A DNA stretch of 64,000 bases from COMBO-56-21 sp038852315. GTDB lineage: Archaea > Thermoplasmatota > Thermoplasmata > UBA10834. The DNA is taken from contig JAWCKF010000001.1 of NCBI GenBank assembly GCA_038852315.1, forward strand, positions 78,670 to 142,669, read 5' to 3'. The position numbers and the translations under genes are program-made. Positions 8,472 through 16,435 of the stretch are shown one piece after another (the stretch's first letter is position 1; every line of letters starts with the position of its first letter). The notes under the pieces were generated by a model. It was not told where the DNA came from, made no database searches, and worked only from the letters and a program-made list of their open reading frames with translations.

Positions 8472-9677
8472 CTAGGCGAACATCGGACCGGACTCCATCG
8501 CCCTCTCAGCGTCCTCTGCGAGGACCTTCACAATAGCCTTCTCGAAGTCCGCCATGCCGACGATGTCCCTGTTGTCCCTGATCGCGAACATCCCGGCCTC
8601 AGTGCATATCGCCTTGATGTCCGCGCCCGTGGCGCCTTCTGACCGAGCCGCTATCTCCTCCAGGTTGACGGTCGAGTCAAGGTTCATGCGCCTGGTGTGG
8701 ATCTTGTATATCTCGTGCCTGGCCTCGAAGTTGGGCATAGGTATCTCGATGATCCTGTCGAACCTTCCGGGCCTCAACAGCGCCTCGTCCAGTATGTCCG
8801 GCCTGTTCGTTGCCCCTATGATCTTGACCTCTCCCAGCGGGTTGAAGCCGTCAAGCTCGGCCAGCAACTGCATGAGTGTGCGCTGCACCTCGCGGTCGCC
8901 CGAGGTCGCAAGCTCGAGCCGCTTGGCACCCACGCTGTCGATCTCGTCGATGAACACTATCGACGGCGCCTTCTGCCTGGCCAGGTCGAAGAGCTCTCTC
9001 ACGAGCCTCGCACCCTCGCCTATGTACTTCTGGACCAACTCAGACCCGACGAACCTGATGAAGGTCGCATTGGTCTGCTTCGCGACAGCCTTGGCCAGCA
9101 AAGTCTTGCCCGTCCCAGGCGGGCCGACCAGCAGCACGCCCTTCGGTGGATCGATGCCGACCTTCTTGTACAGCTCCGGCCTCAGGAGGGGGTCCTCCAC
9201 CGCCTCGCGGACCTCCAGTATCTGCTCTTGGAGTCCGCCTATATCCTCGTAGGCAACATCAGGCTTCTCGATTATCTCCGCACCGACAACTATGGGGTCG
9301 AGTGACGGTGGAAGTACGCCCATGACCGCCAGGGTCTGCTTGTTGAGCGCAACCCTCGCTCCGACAGTCAGAAGGTCAGGGGTGACGTAGTCTGATGTGC
9401 TCACTATGAAATCGGGGCCCGTCGAGCTCTTCACGACGACGCGGCCGTCGGCGAGCACATCCTTTATCTGTCCTATTATCAGCGGAGGCGCCTTCAAGCG
9501 CTCCAGCTCGGCCTTGAGCCTCTTCAGCTCCTTCTGGAGCCGAATCAGCTCCCCCTCAACGAACCTCTTCTCGCCGTCGACCCTCCGGGTCTCCTCGACG
9601 AGCTCGAGGTTGCGCTCCTCAAGGACCGATATCTTCCTTTGGAATTCGTCCAGCAAGTTCGACTGGTCCTGGTCCAC
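8472..9677 (-). CDS. pan: Proteasome-activating nucleotidase PAN
   Basis: 401 residues. N-terminal coiled coil (about 10-65, heptad-rich LDEFQRKISVLEERNLELVEE), an OB fold, then an AAA ATPase with Walker A GPPGTGKT, Walker B FIDEID, sensor 1 GATNRPD and arginine finger LLRPGRFDR. The C-terminus ends PMFA, a hydrophobic-aromatic-X tail equivalent to the HbYX motif that opens the 20S gate, with Phe in place of Tyr. PAN unfolds substrates for the archaeal proteasome. It is divergent from the MBF1-like gene; the intervening promoter carries an inverted repeat at 9715-9733. No 20S subunits occur in the window. Confidence 0.95.
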   Translation of the reverse strand: MDQDQSNLLDEFQRKISVLEERNLELVEETRRVDGEKRFVEGELIRLQKELKRLKAELERLKAPPLIIGQIKDVLADGRVVVKSSTGPDFIVSTSDYVTPDLLTVGARVALNKQTLAVMGVLPPSLDPIVVGAEIIEKPDVAYEDIGGLQEQILEVREAVEDPLLRPELYKKVGIDPPKGVLLVGPPGTGKTLLAKAVAKQTNATFIRFVGSELVQKYIGEGARLVRELFDLARQKAPSIVFIDEIDSVGAKRLELATSGDREVQRTLMQLLAELDGFNPLGEVKIIGATNRPDILDEALLRPGRFDRIIEIPMPNFEARHEIYKIHTRRMNLDSTVNLEEIAARSEGATGADIKAICTEAGMFAIRDNRDIVGMADFEKAIVKVLAEDAERAMESGPMFA

Positions 9678-9714
9678 TTCTCAGCACCTCATTGCATCCC
9701 GAGCTGGGGATTAT

Positions 9715-9733
9715 ATAGAGTTAAATACTCTAT
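9715..9733. promoter_or_regulatory. Inverted repeat in the PAN/MBF1 divergent promoter
   Basis: ATAGAGT-TAAAT-ACTCTAT is a perfect 7-bp inverted repeat with a 5-nt spacer. It overlaps the TATA-like elements for both directions (CTATATAA on the minus strand, TATTTATT on the plus strand). Its position suits an operator that would control both genes together; no binding protein is known from the sequence. Confidence 0.5.
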
Positions 9734-9770
9734 TTATTGTTTGCCACCTGGCAACTTTTGCGTGATCACG

Positions 9771-10262
9771 ATGATCTGCGAGATGTGCGGCAGGGACGTG
9801 ACCTTCTGCAAGAAGGTCACTATAGAAGGGGTCTTGCTTCAAGTCTGCGCCGAATGCGCAAAGTTCGGCATCGAGGAGAAGAAGGAGGCGCCGACTCCGT
9901 CGGCCCCGAAGCCCGTCATAGCCAAGAGGCTGGAGGTGCGGGAGAAGCGCTCGCGCCCCAAAGACGTGCTCCAGGCCGTCGAAAAGGAGGAACTCATCGA
10001 AGACTTCGCCAAGGTAATACGCACGGCGCGCGAGCGCGCGGGTATGACTCAGAAGGAGCTCGCCATGAAGATCAACGAACGCGTAACTATAATCAGCAAG
10101 ATCGAGTCGAACCAGATGCGGCCGGACGAGAAGGTGATATCGAAGTTGCAGAAGGAGCTGAACATAGTCCTGAAGGAGAAGGTCCCCGAAGTCCCGGCCG
10201 CGAAGGAGGGATCGAAGGCAGCTCTGACGCTGGCCGATCTCATCAAGATGAAGGAGGACTGA
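9771..10262 (+). CDS. Multiprotein bridging factor 1-type transcription factor
   Basis: 163 residues. N-terminal zinc ribbon (ICEMCGRD, then VCAECAKFG), a charged proline-containing linker, and a C-terminal Cro/C1-type HTH (DFAKVIRTARERAGMTQKELAMKINERVTIISKIESNQ). This is the archaeal MBF1 architecture; MBF1 bridges TBP and regulators in eukaryotes, and archaeal members affect stress and translation-linked processes. ATG 9771 was chosen; GTG 9762, nine bases upstream, would fit a leaderless transcript from the TATA at 9731-9738. Divergent from PAN. Confidence 0.9.
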   Translation: MICEMCGRDVTFCKKVTIEGVLLQVCAECAKFGIEEKKEAPTPSAPKPVIAKRLEVREKRSRPKDVLQAVEKEELIEDFAKVIRTARERAGMTQKELAMKINERVTIISKIESNQMRPDEKVISKLQKELNIVLKEKVPEVPAAKEGSKAALTLADLIKMKED

Positions 10263-10274
10263 ATTCGCAGGCCA

Positions 10275-10631
10275 TCAGGCCCTACGGCTGCGTCGCATCC
10301 TGGACAGGGCGAGGGCCATCGAGAAACCCCCGAGCCACAGGATGAACACAACGGCCAGCAGAACCAGGTTGTCCGGGTACCGCATGTTCACGAGCCAGAG
10401 GACACCTATCAGGGCTAGCGTGCCGCCCCAGAACATCGCATAGGACGAATCCCTGGCTGCTCGCATTGTCGTCGCTGTCACGGAGTAGTATATGCCGACC
10501 GCGATGAGGAATATCGGTATGAGCAGCCACCAGTCTTCTAGCAGCCATGCAAGGAATACAGAAGCTGCGAACGCGACGAGCACGAAACCCACAGTCAGGC
10601 TCTCGAAGCCGCTCCTGGACGCATCTGCCAC
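10275..10631 (-). CDS. Four-helix membrane protein
   Basis: 118 residues from GTG 10631. Four hydrophobic segments (TVGFVLVAFAASVFLAWLL, WLLIPIFLIAVGIYYSV, MFWGGTLALIGVLWLV, LVLLAVVFILWLGGFSMAL) and an Arg-rich C-terminus (RMRRSRRA) that probably faces the cytoplasm. No recognised family. Convergent with the MBF1-like gene, 12 nt apart. Confidence 0.6.
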   Translation of the reverse strand: MADASRSGFESLTVGFVLVAFAASVFLAWLLEDWWLLIPIFLIAVGIYYSVTATTMRAARDSSYAMFWGGTLALIGVLWLVNMRYPDNLVLLAVVFILWLGGFSMALALSRMRRSRRA

Positions 10632-10723
10632 CAGAACAATCCCCCTGGAGTCACCTGTTCGCAGGAATTGTCGTCCAGGCTTATTATGTGTGTCTTAGGA
10701 ATCCCGTAGCTCGGGGGACAGAC

Positions 10724-11209
10724 TCAGCGGTCCCTGTGAAGTATCTCTGAAGATGCCCTCTCTATAAGGGAATTGTCGAGTCCGACGCCGTAGTCCGAAG
10801 CAACGAGCAGGACCGCGGGCTCCACATCTATGCCCAGCAGCTCCTGTTTCTTGTTCACGCGAGACACGACCTCGCGCTTCGGCACGGCCTTGGTCTTTAC
10901 TATCTTCTCCACGACCTCTGAGAAGAGGTCCAAGTGTTTCTTCGGAACGTTGTCCAGCATCTCCTTGCTAGGCCTATAGTCCAGCGGTACTTCCACGCTG
11001 GACAGATCGAAAGTCGGCAGGAGGTTTCCGTCCTTCTTCTTCAGATAACCGCCCGTTAGGCCAAGGTCCAAGAGCCTCTGCGCGTCCTTGGGAGAGAACC
11101 ATCGAAGGTCCATGGACGCTGAGAACACGAACTCCTTCTCCGTGAGAGCTTCTTTACCCTTCCTCCGGAACAGCAGCGCGATGCTCCTCTGCAGGTCACT
11201 CATGCCCAT
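10724..11209 (-). CDS. DUF2240-like archaeal protein
   Basis: 161 residues with the pattern I associate with the archaeal DUF2240 family: an N-terminal wHTH-like part (LQRSIALLFRRKGKEALTEKEFVF, then WFSPKDAQRLLDLGLTGGYLKKKDG) and a helical C-terminus. Its start overlaps the stop of the HisA-like gene by about 14 nt, so the two are likely cotranscribed. Start could also be the ATG at 11203. Function unknown; family assignment is from memory of the pattern. Confidence 0.65.
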   Translation of the reverse strand: MGMSDLQRSIALLFRRKGKEALTEKEFVFSASMDLRWFSPKDAQRLLDLGLTGGYLKKKDGNLLPTFDLSSVEVPLDYRPSKEMLDNVPKKHLDLFSEVVEKIVKTKAVPKREVVSRVNKKQELLGIDVEPAVLLVASDYGVGLDNSLIERASSEILHRDR

Positions 11210-11801
11210 CCAATCCCCCGTAATCTCTCGCTATCATGTAGTCCACACCGAGCGGCTCGTAGGTCGCGCGCTCTGAGACCTCTCCGAAGACACCGAGTGT
11301 GAGACCGTACTTCTCTTTCGCGGCCACAGCCTCTCTGGCCAGCTTCCTCGGGACGACGATTTCGCGGACACCTATGTCCGCTAGCTCTTTCGCGAGCGGA
11401 AGGAAGGCCCTGCCAGATATCTGTGGGTCAAAACTCACGATCCCATCCCGGTAATCTGCTTTGAAGATAATGTTCTCCGAGAGCTTAAAGGCTCCTCTGA
11501 GCTCTTCAAGCGAAACCAAGGTCGCGGAGCCGACGACCGCCTTCTCTGCACCTGTGATCAACATGTCTATGACGTTTGAAGAGAAGCGCACGCCCCCCTC
11601 GTAGAGCGTCGGGATTTCGTCGCAGATCTCACGCACGACATCGAGTTGCGGCTTGTTCTTCTCCACACCGTCGATGTCCGTGACATACACGTGCTTGAAC
11701 CTCTCGGACAACTCCGAGGCTAGACGGGAGAGATCTTGCGGGGCGTGTGCCTGCGAGAGGATCTTTCGACCCTTTATGAGTAGTTGAGGCACGATCTCCA
11801 T
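11196..11801 (-). CDS. HisA/HisF-related TIM-barrel protein
   Basis: 201 residues. The chain has beta-alpha repeats of the HisA/HisF half-barrel type: VYVTDIDGVEKNKPQLDVVREI, a phosphate-binding-like EGGVRFSSN and VVGSATLVS. Catalytic HisA aspartates are partly represented (DIDG). It is shorter than HisA (about 240) and there are no histidine genes nearby, so it is probably one of the archaeal HisA-like paralogues of unknown substrate. A TATA-like TTATAAAT at 11831-11838 lies about 30 nt before the ATG at 11801, implying a nearly leaderless transcript. Confidence 0.7.
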   Translation of the reverse strand: MEIVPQLLIKGRKILSQAHAPQDLSRLASELSERFKHVYVTDIDGVEKNKPQLDVVREICDEIPTLYEGGVRFSSNVIDMLITGAEKAVVGSATLVSLEELRGAFKLSENIIFKADYRDGIVSFDPQISGRAFLPLAKELADIGVREIVVPRKLAREAVAAKEKYGLTLGVFGEVSERATYEPLGVDYMIARDYGGLDGHE

Positions 11802-11910
11802 GAGCAGGAGCGGGCAAACATGAAACCTGCTTATAAATGGTCCGGCGCCCCTGAAACCAGCAACCCCGCCGGTGATGACTCCATAAGCACGATGGACTTT
11901 TTCTTGCGCC

Positions 11911-11930
11911 GTTCCAGACCCGGTCGGAAC
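11911..11930. promoter_or_regulatory. Palindrome upstream of the thermosome promoter
   Basis: GTTCC-A-GACC-C-GGTC-GGAAC: both arms (GTTCC/GGAAC and GACC/GGTC) are complementary around a central C, with one unpaired A. It lies about 58 bp upstream of the thermosome TATA box, a position used by archaeal activators or heat-shock regulators. The role is inferred only. Confidence 0.4.
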
Positions 11931-11987
11931 AGGCCCTTTCGAACCCTTCGCGGGGTGCCGGGGGAGCCGGTTTCGTCTTTAGAAAGC

Positions 11988-11995
11988 TTTATATA
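11988..11995 (+). promoter_or_regulatory. TATA box of the thermosome gene
   Basis: TTTATATA preceded by AGAAAGC (BRE-like). Transcription would start near 12020, leaving a leader of about 60 nt that contains a strong Shine-Dalgarno before ATG 12082. Confidence 0.65.
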
Positions 11996-12081
11996 GAAGC
12001 CCTAACATATACAAAGACCCGAACCGTTGAACGGGAAAGCGGATGGACGATAGTCCAGATGCAACGAAGGGAGGTAGAGGT

Positions 12082-13719
12082 ATGATTGGACAGACACCTG
12101 TTCTCATACTGAAGGAAGGAACGAAAAGAGAACGAGGGAAAGGCGCGCAGTACAACAACATAGCTGCGGCCCGAGCGATTGCAGACGCAGTCCGGAGCAC
12201 TCTCGGCCCGAGGGGCATGGACAAGATGCTGGTGGACAGCATGGGCGACGTCGTCATCACGAATGACGGCGTGACGATACTGAAGGAGATCGACGTGGAG
12301 CACCCGGCCGCGAAGATGCTCGTGGAGGTCGCCAAGACGCAGGATGAGGAGTGTGGCGACGGTACGACGACCGCGGTCATCCTTGCGGGCGAGCTGCTGA
12401 AGAAGGCGGAATCGCTCATCGAGCAGAACGTCCACCCGACCGTAATATCAGGGGGGTACAGGACCGCTGCTGCGAAGGCGAGGGAACTACTTGAGGAGGT
12501 CGCGATCACCGTCGACCCCAACGACAGGGAGACCCTGATGGACATCGCCAGGACCGCGATGATATCCAAGAGCGTCTCCGCCTCAAGAGACCTGCTGGCT
12601 GACGTGGCGGTCCGAGCCGTCACTGCGGTGGCAGAGAAGAGGGACGGGAAGTACTACGTCGACGACGACAACATCCAGATAGTCAAGAAACAGGGCGGGT
12701 CGATGGACGACACCAAGATGATAGCAGGCATAATCGTAGACAAGGAAGCTGTCCACCCGGCCATGCCTAAGAGGGTCGAGAAGGCCAAGATCGCGCTGGT
12801 CGACGCGGCCCTCGAGGTCAAGAAGACCGAGATAGACGCGAAGATAGAGATAACTGACCCAAGCCAGATGAGGGCGTTCCTGGACGAGGAAGAGCAGATG
12901 CTCAAGAAGATGGTCGACACCGTCAAGAAGAGCGGTGCCAACGTGCTCTTCTGCCAGAAGGGCATCGACGACCTGGCGCAGCACTTCCTCGCGAAGGAGA
13001 AGATATACGCCGTGCGCAGGGTCAAGAAGAGCGACATGGAGAAGCTGGCCAAGGCTACCGGCGCGAACCTTGTGACGAAGCTCGACGACCTCAAGCCCGA
13101 GGACCTCGGCGAGGCGGAGCTCGTCGAGGAGCAGAAGATCGCGGACGACCGGATGACCTTCGTCACGGGCTGCAAGAACCCGAAGGCCGTCTCGATACTG
13201 ATCAGGGGCGGTACGGAGCACGTGGTCGACGAGATCGAGAGGTCGCTGACGGACGCCATCAGCGTGGTGGCCGTGGCGATAGAGGACGGGAAGCTCGTGA
13301 CGGGCGGAGGCTCGACTGCGACTGAGCTCGCGCTCAAGCTGCGCGACTACGCGGCTAGCGTCGGCGGCAGGGAGCAGATCGCCATCGACGCCTTTGCGAG
13401 CGCGCTGGAGGTCGTCCCGACGGCGCTGTCCGAGAACGCCGGCCTGGACCCGATCGATGTGCTCATCGAGCTCAGGCAGGCCCACAAGTCCGGGAAGAAG
13501 TACGCTGGCATAAACGTCTTCACCGGCAAGGTCTCGGACATGAAGAAGGAGAAGGTCCTGGAGCCGATCCGCGTCGGCAAGCAGGCAATCAGCTCTGCGA
13601 CTGACGCCGCGGTCATGATCCTGAGGATCGACGATGTGATTGCGGCGAAGGGCGGAGAGAAGGCCGGCGGCAAGGGACCCAAGACCCCGGAGTCGGGCGA
13701 AGAGGGCGGCCTGGACTAG
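12082..13719 (+). CDS. thsA: Thermosome subunit (group II chaperonin)
   Basis: 545 residues, normal thermosome length. The nucleotide-binding signatures are present: GPRGMDKMLVD, ITNDGVTILKEID, EECGDGTTTAVILAGELL, and the late GGGSTATELALKLR. The C-terminus is short and Gly-rich (GGEKAGGKGPK), as expected inside the cavity. ATG 12082 (MIGQTPVLILKEG) is chosen over the in-frame ATG at 12043 because GGGAGGT lies 6-7 nt upstream and family members start here. It folds cytosolic proteins in an ATP-driven double-ring cage. The promoter has a consensus TATA and an upstream palindrome. The grpE-dnaK-dnaJ set follows directly. Confidence 0.96.
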   Translation: MIGQTPVLILKEGTKRERGKGAQYNNIAAARAIADAVRSTLGPRGMDKMLVDSMGDVVITNDGVTILKEIDVEHPAAKMLVEVAKTQDEECGDGTTTAVILAGELLKKAESLIEQNVHPTVISGGYRTAAAKARELLEEVAITVDPNDRETLMDIARTAMISKSVSASRDLLADVAVRAVTAVAEKRDGKYYVDDDNIQIVKKQGGSMDDTKMIAGIIVDKEAVHPAMPKRVEKAKIALVDAALEVKKTEIDAKIEITDPSQMRAFLDEEEQMLKKMVDTVKKSGANVLFCQKGIDDLAQHFLAKEKIYAVRRVKKSDMEKLAKATGANLVTKLDDLKPEDLGEAELVEEQKIADDRMTFVTGCKNPKAVSILIRGGTEHVVDEIERSLTDAISVVAVAIEDGKLVTGGGSTATELALKLRDYAASVGGREQIAIDAFASALEVVPTALSENAGLDPIDVLIELRQAHKSGKKYAGINVFTGKVSDMKKEKVLEPIRVGKQAISSATDAAVMILRIDDVIAAKGGEKAGGKGPKTPESGEEGGLD

Positions 13720-13841
13720 GCCACCTCAGCCTAAACCCCTTCCACTTATCCCAACCTGGTCATGACTATCAGACAAGAGGCTAGACTCGGCGGCAGCCGA
13801 GTGAGAGCACAAACCGGAGGGGATGGTCGACGGAGCAAGAG

Positions 13842-14456
13842 ATGAGTGCAGCGCAGGAGACCCGTGAGGGGAAGGAGCCGGAGCCCTCACCCGCAGAGGA
13901 ACAGAAGGGGTCCGACCTGCTCGCGATGAAGGACAAGGAGATCGCCGAGCTCACCGATACGCTCAAACGCCTTCAGGCGGACTTCGAGAACTTCAAGAAG
14001 AGGTACGAGAAGGACTGGAACGAGCGCGTGAGGCTGGCAAACCACGGCCTGATATACAACCTGCTAGCCGTCCTGGACTCGTTCGACAAGGCGCTGGAAG
14101 ACGCGAGGAAGAACGACGACCCCGCAAGCCTGAGGCAGGGGCTCGAGGGGCTCAGGAGGCAGTTCGTGCAGACGCTTCAGAGGGAGGGGCTTAAGGAGAT
14201 CAGCACGAGCGGGAAGTTCGACCCGTTCGTGCACGAAGCGCTGATGAGCGAGCAGAGGGAGGACGTCGAGGAGGGGACCATACTCGAGGTCTTCCAGAAG
14301 GGATATGCGCTCGGCCAGAACACGCTAAGACCCGCCAAGGTGAAGGTGGCGAGGAAGCCCGAAGAGCGAGGGGGGGAAGAAGTGGCAGGAACTCACGCTC
14401 AACAGGCCGGTGAAGCGGCCTCAAGGAATCACGATAAAGCGACAGAAGAGAGGTGA
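13842..14456 (+). CDS. grpE: Nucleotide exchange factor GrpE
   Basis: 204 residues. Charged N-terminus, a long coiled coil (about 30-80, KDKEIAELTDTLKRLQADFENFKKRYEKD), then the beta-domain with FDPFVHEALMSEQREDVEEGTILEVFQKGYALGQNTLRPAKVKV split around the family core. It releases ADP from DnaK. A purine-rich GGAGCAAGAG precedes the ATG. The C-terminal 30 residues are an unusual hydrophilic tail. It precedes dnaK by 8 nt. In archaea this set is generally considered acquired from bacteria. Confidence 0.94.
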   Translation: MSAAQETREGKEPEPSPAEEQKGSDLLAMKDKEIAELTDTLKRLQADFENFKKRYEKDWNERVRLANHGLIYNLLAVLDSFDKALEDARKNDDPASLRQGLEGLRRQFVQTLQREGLKEISTSGKFDPFVHEALMSEQREDVEEGTILEVFQKGYALGQNTLRPAKVKVARKPEERGGEEVAGTHAQQAGEAASRNHDKATEER

Positions 14457-14464
14457 TGATCGAC

Positions 14465-16339
14465 ATGGCAACAAAGGGGAAGATAATCGGAATAGACCTC
14501 GGAACGAGCAACTCGGCTGCGGCCGTCATAGAGGGCGGCAGGCCGACCATAATTCCTAGCGCCGAGGGTACCAGCCTGGGCGGCAAGGCGTTCCCGTCCT
14601 ATGTGGCTTTCACAAAGGACGGGCAGCTGCTGGTGGGCGAGCCCGCCAGGCGGCAGGCGGTGTCCAACCCAGAGGGCACTGTGATGGCCATAAAGAGGAA
14701 GATGGGCACGGACTACAAGGTCCGCATCTACGGAAAGGAGTACACGCCCCAGCAGATATCGGCGTTCATACTCCAGAAGATCAAGCGCGACGCGGAGGCC
14801 TTCCTGGGCGCCCCTGTCGAGAAGGCGGTGATCACAGTCCCCGCATACTTCAACGACAACCAAAGACAGGCGACGAAGGACGCTGGCCAGATCGCAGGCC
14901 TCGATGTGGTCCGCATAATCAACGAGCCAACGGCGGCCGCGCTCGCGTACGGGCTCGACAAGTCCGAGAAGGAGCAGAAGATACTCGTCTTCGACCTCGG
15001 GGGCGGCACGCTCGACGTGACCATCATGGAGTTCGGGCAGGGCGTCTTCGAGGTGATCTCGACCAGCGGGGACACCCAGCTCGGCGGCACCGATATGGAT
15101 AACGCGCTCGTGGACTACATAGTCAAGGAGTTCAAGGCCGAGACAGGCATAGACATCACGAAGGACAAGATGGCTATCCAGAGAGTGCGCGAGGCCGCCG
15201 AGAAGGCCAAGATAGAGCTATCTTCAGTGCTGGAAACCGAGATAAACCTGCCCTACCTGAGTGCGGACGCGTCCGGCCCAAAGCACCTGACCATGAAGCT
15301 CACCAGAGCCAAGCTGGAGGAGCTGGTGCGGCCCATCGTGGAGAGGTGCAGGAAACCAATGATGCAGGCGCTGGAGGATGCCAAGCTGACGCCGTCCCAG
15401 ATAGACAAGGTGATACTCGTTGGCGGGCCCACCCGGATGCCCATAGTGCAGAGGTTCGTCGAGGACGTGATCGGGCCGAAGATCGTGAGGGGTGTGGACC
15501 CGATGGAGTGCGTGGCCATGGGAGCTGCGATACAGGGCGGCGTGCTGGAGGGCAGCGTGAAGGACATACTGCTCCTGGATGTCACGCCCCTATCCCTTGG
15601 CGTTGAGACCCTCGGAGGCGTGTTCCACAAGCTGATAGAGAGGAACACAACCATCCCCACCAGGAAGAGTGAGATATTCACGACCGCGGCCGACGGACAG
15701 ACCTCTGTTGAGATACACGTGCTGCAGGGGGAGAGGCCGATGGCGGCGGACAACGTAAGTCTTGGAAGGTTCCACCTTGTCGGAATACCCCCTGCGCCCA
15801 GGGGCGTCCCCCAGATAGAGGTCACCTTCGACATCGACGCGAACGGCATAATCGACGTGAAGGCGAAAGATCTCGGAACGGGCAAGGAGCAGAAGATCAC
15901 CATCACGGCGACCACGAAGCTCGACAAGACCGAGATCGAGAGGATGATCAAGGACGCTGAGCGGTTCGCCGAGGAGGACAAGAAGAAGCGCCAGAAGGCC
16001 GAGCTCAGGAACAGGGCTGAGCAGAGGAGCTACGAGGTGCCGAGGATGCTCGAGGAGCTCGGCGACAAGGTCCCGGCCGACCTGAAGGAGAGGCTGACCA
16101 AGCTGTCGGAGGAGCTCAAGGCCACCCTCGAGACCAACGACGATGCGAAGATAAAGGAGAAGCTGGACGAACTCGAGCGCGCCCTCCTAGAGATCGGCAA
16201 GAGGGTCTACGAGGCCGCGCCCAAGCAGCAGGCCCCTCCGCCGGGCGCGGAGCAGGCCGCTGGCGGAGAACCCTCTGGCGGCGATAAGGGATATGTCGAC
16301 GCCGACTACAAGATAGTCGATGACGAGGACAAGAAGTGA
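14465..16339 (+). CDS. dnaK: Chaperone protein DnaK (Hsp70)
   Basis: 624 residues. Actin-like ATPase with GIDLGTSNSAAAVI (phosphate 1), VFDLGGGTLDVTIMEFG (phosphate 2) and VGGPTRMPIVQ (adenosine motif), then a substrate-binding beta domain (ITITATTKL boundary) and helical lid. The indel pattern is that of the shorter archaeal/Gram-positive type. ATG 14465 (MATKGKIIGIDLG) has AGAGAGGTGAT upstream; the ATGs at 14453/14456 overlap that ribosome-binding site and the grpE stop. Works with GrpE upstream and DnaJ downstream. Confidence 0.97.
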   Translation: MATKGKIIGIDLGTSNSAAAVIEGGRPTIIPSAEGTSLGGKAFPSYVAFTKDGQLLVGEPARRQAVSNPEGTVMAIKRKMGTDYKVRIYGKEYTPQQISAFILQKIKRDAEAFLGAPVEKAVITVPAYFNDNQRQATKDAGQIAGLDVVRIINEPTAAALAYGLDKSEKEQKILVFDLGGGTLDVTIMEFGQGVFEVISTSGDTQLGGTDMDNALVDYIVKEFKAETGIDITKDKMAIQRVREAAEKAKIELSSVLETEINLPYLSADASGPKHLTMKLTRAKLEELVRPIVERCRKPMMQALEDAKLTPSQIDKVILVGGPTRMPIVQRFVEDVIGPKIVRGVDPMECVAMGAAIQGGVLEGSVKDILLLDVTPLSLGVETLGGVFHKLIERNTTIPTRKSEIFTTAADGQTSVEIHVLQGERPMAADNVSLGRFHLVGIPPAPRGVPQIEVTFDIDANGIIDVKAKDLGTGKEQKITITATTKLDKTEIERMIKDAERFAEEDKKKRQKAELRNRAEQRSYEVPRMLEELGDKVPADLKERLTKLSEELKATLETNDDAKIKEKLDELERALLEIGKRVYEAAPKQQAPPPGAEQAAGGEPSGGDKGYVDADYKIVDDEDKK

Positions 16340-16435
16340 CCTTCTGCAAACCCTTTTGCCCTCCCCCGCCCTACGACATCTGCGCGGGGAGCGCGGGCTT
16401 TGCGGGAAGGCTCTTGAAACCCGAGGCGGACCAGG

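Noticed and set aside
11872..11878. GTGATGA resembling a C/D-box C motif
   Set aside because: No CUGA D box occurs within the next 60 nt.
11930..11970. tRNA-like TTCGAAC segment upstream of the thermosome
   Set aside because: The flanks do not pair as a T arm on either strand and no acceptor stem is found.
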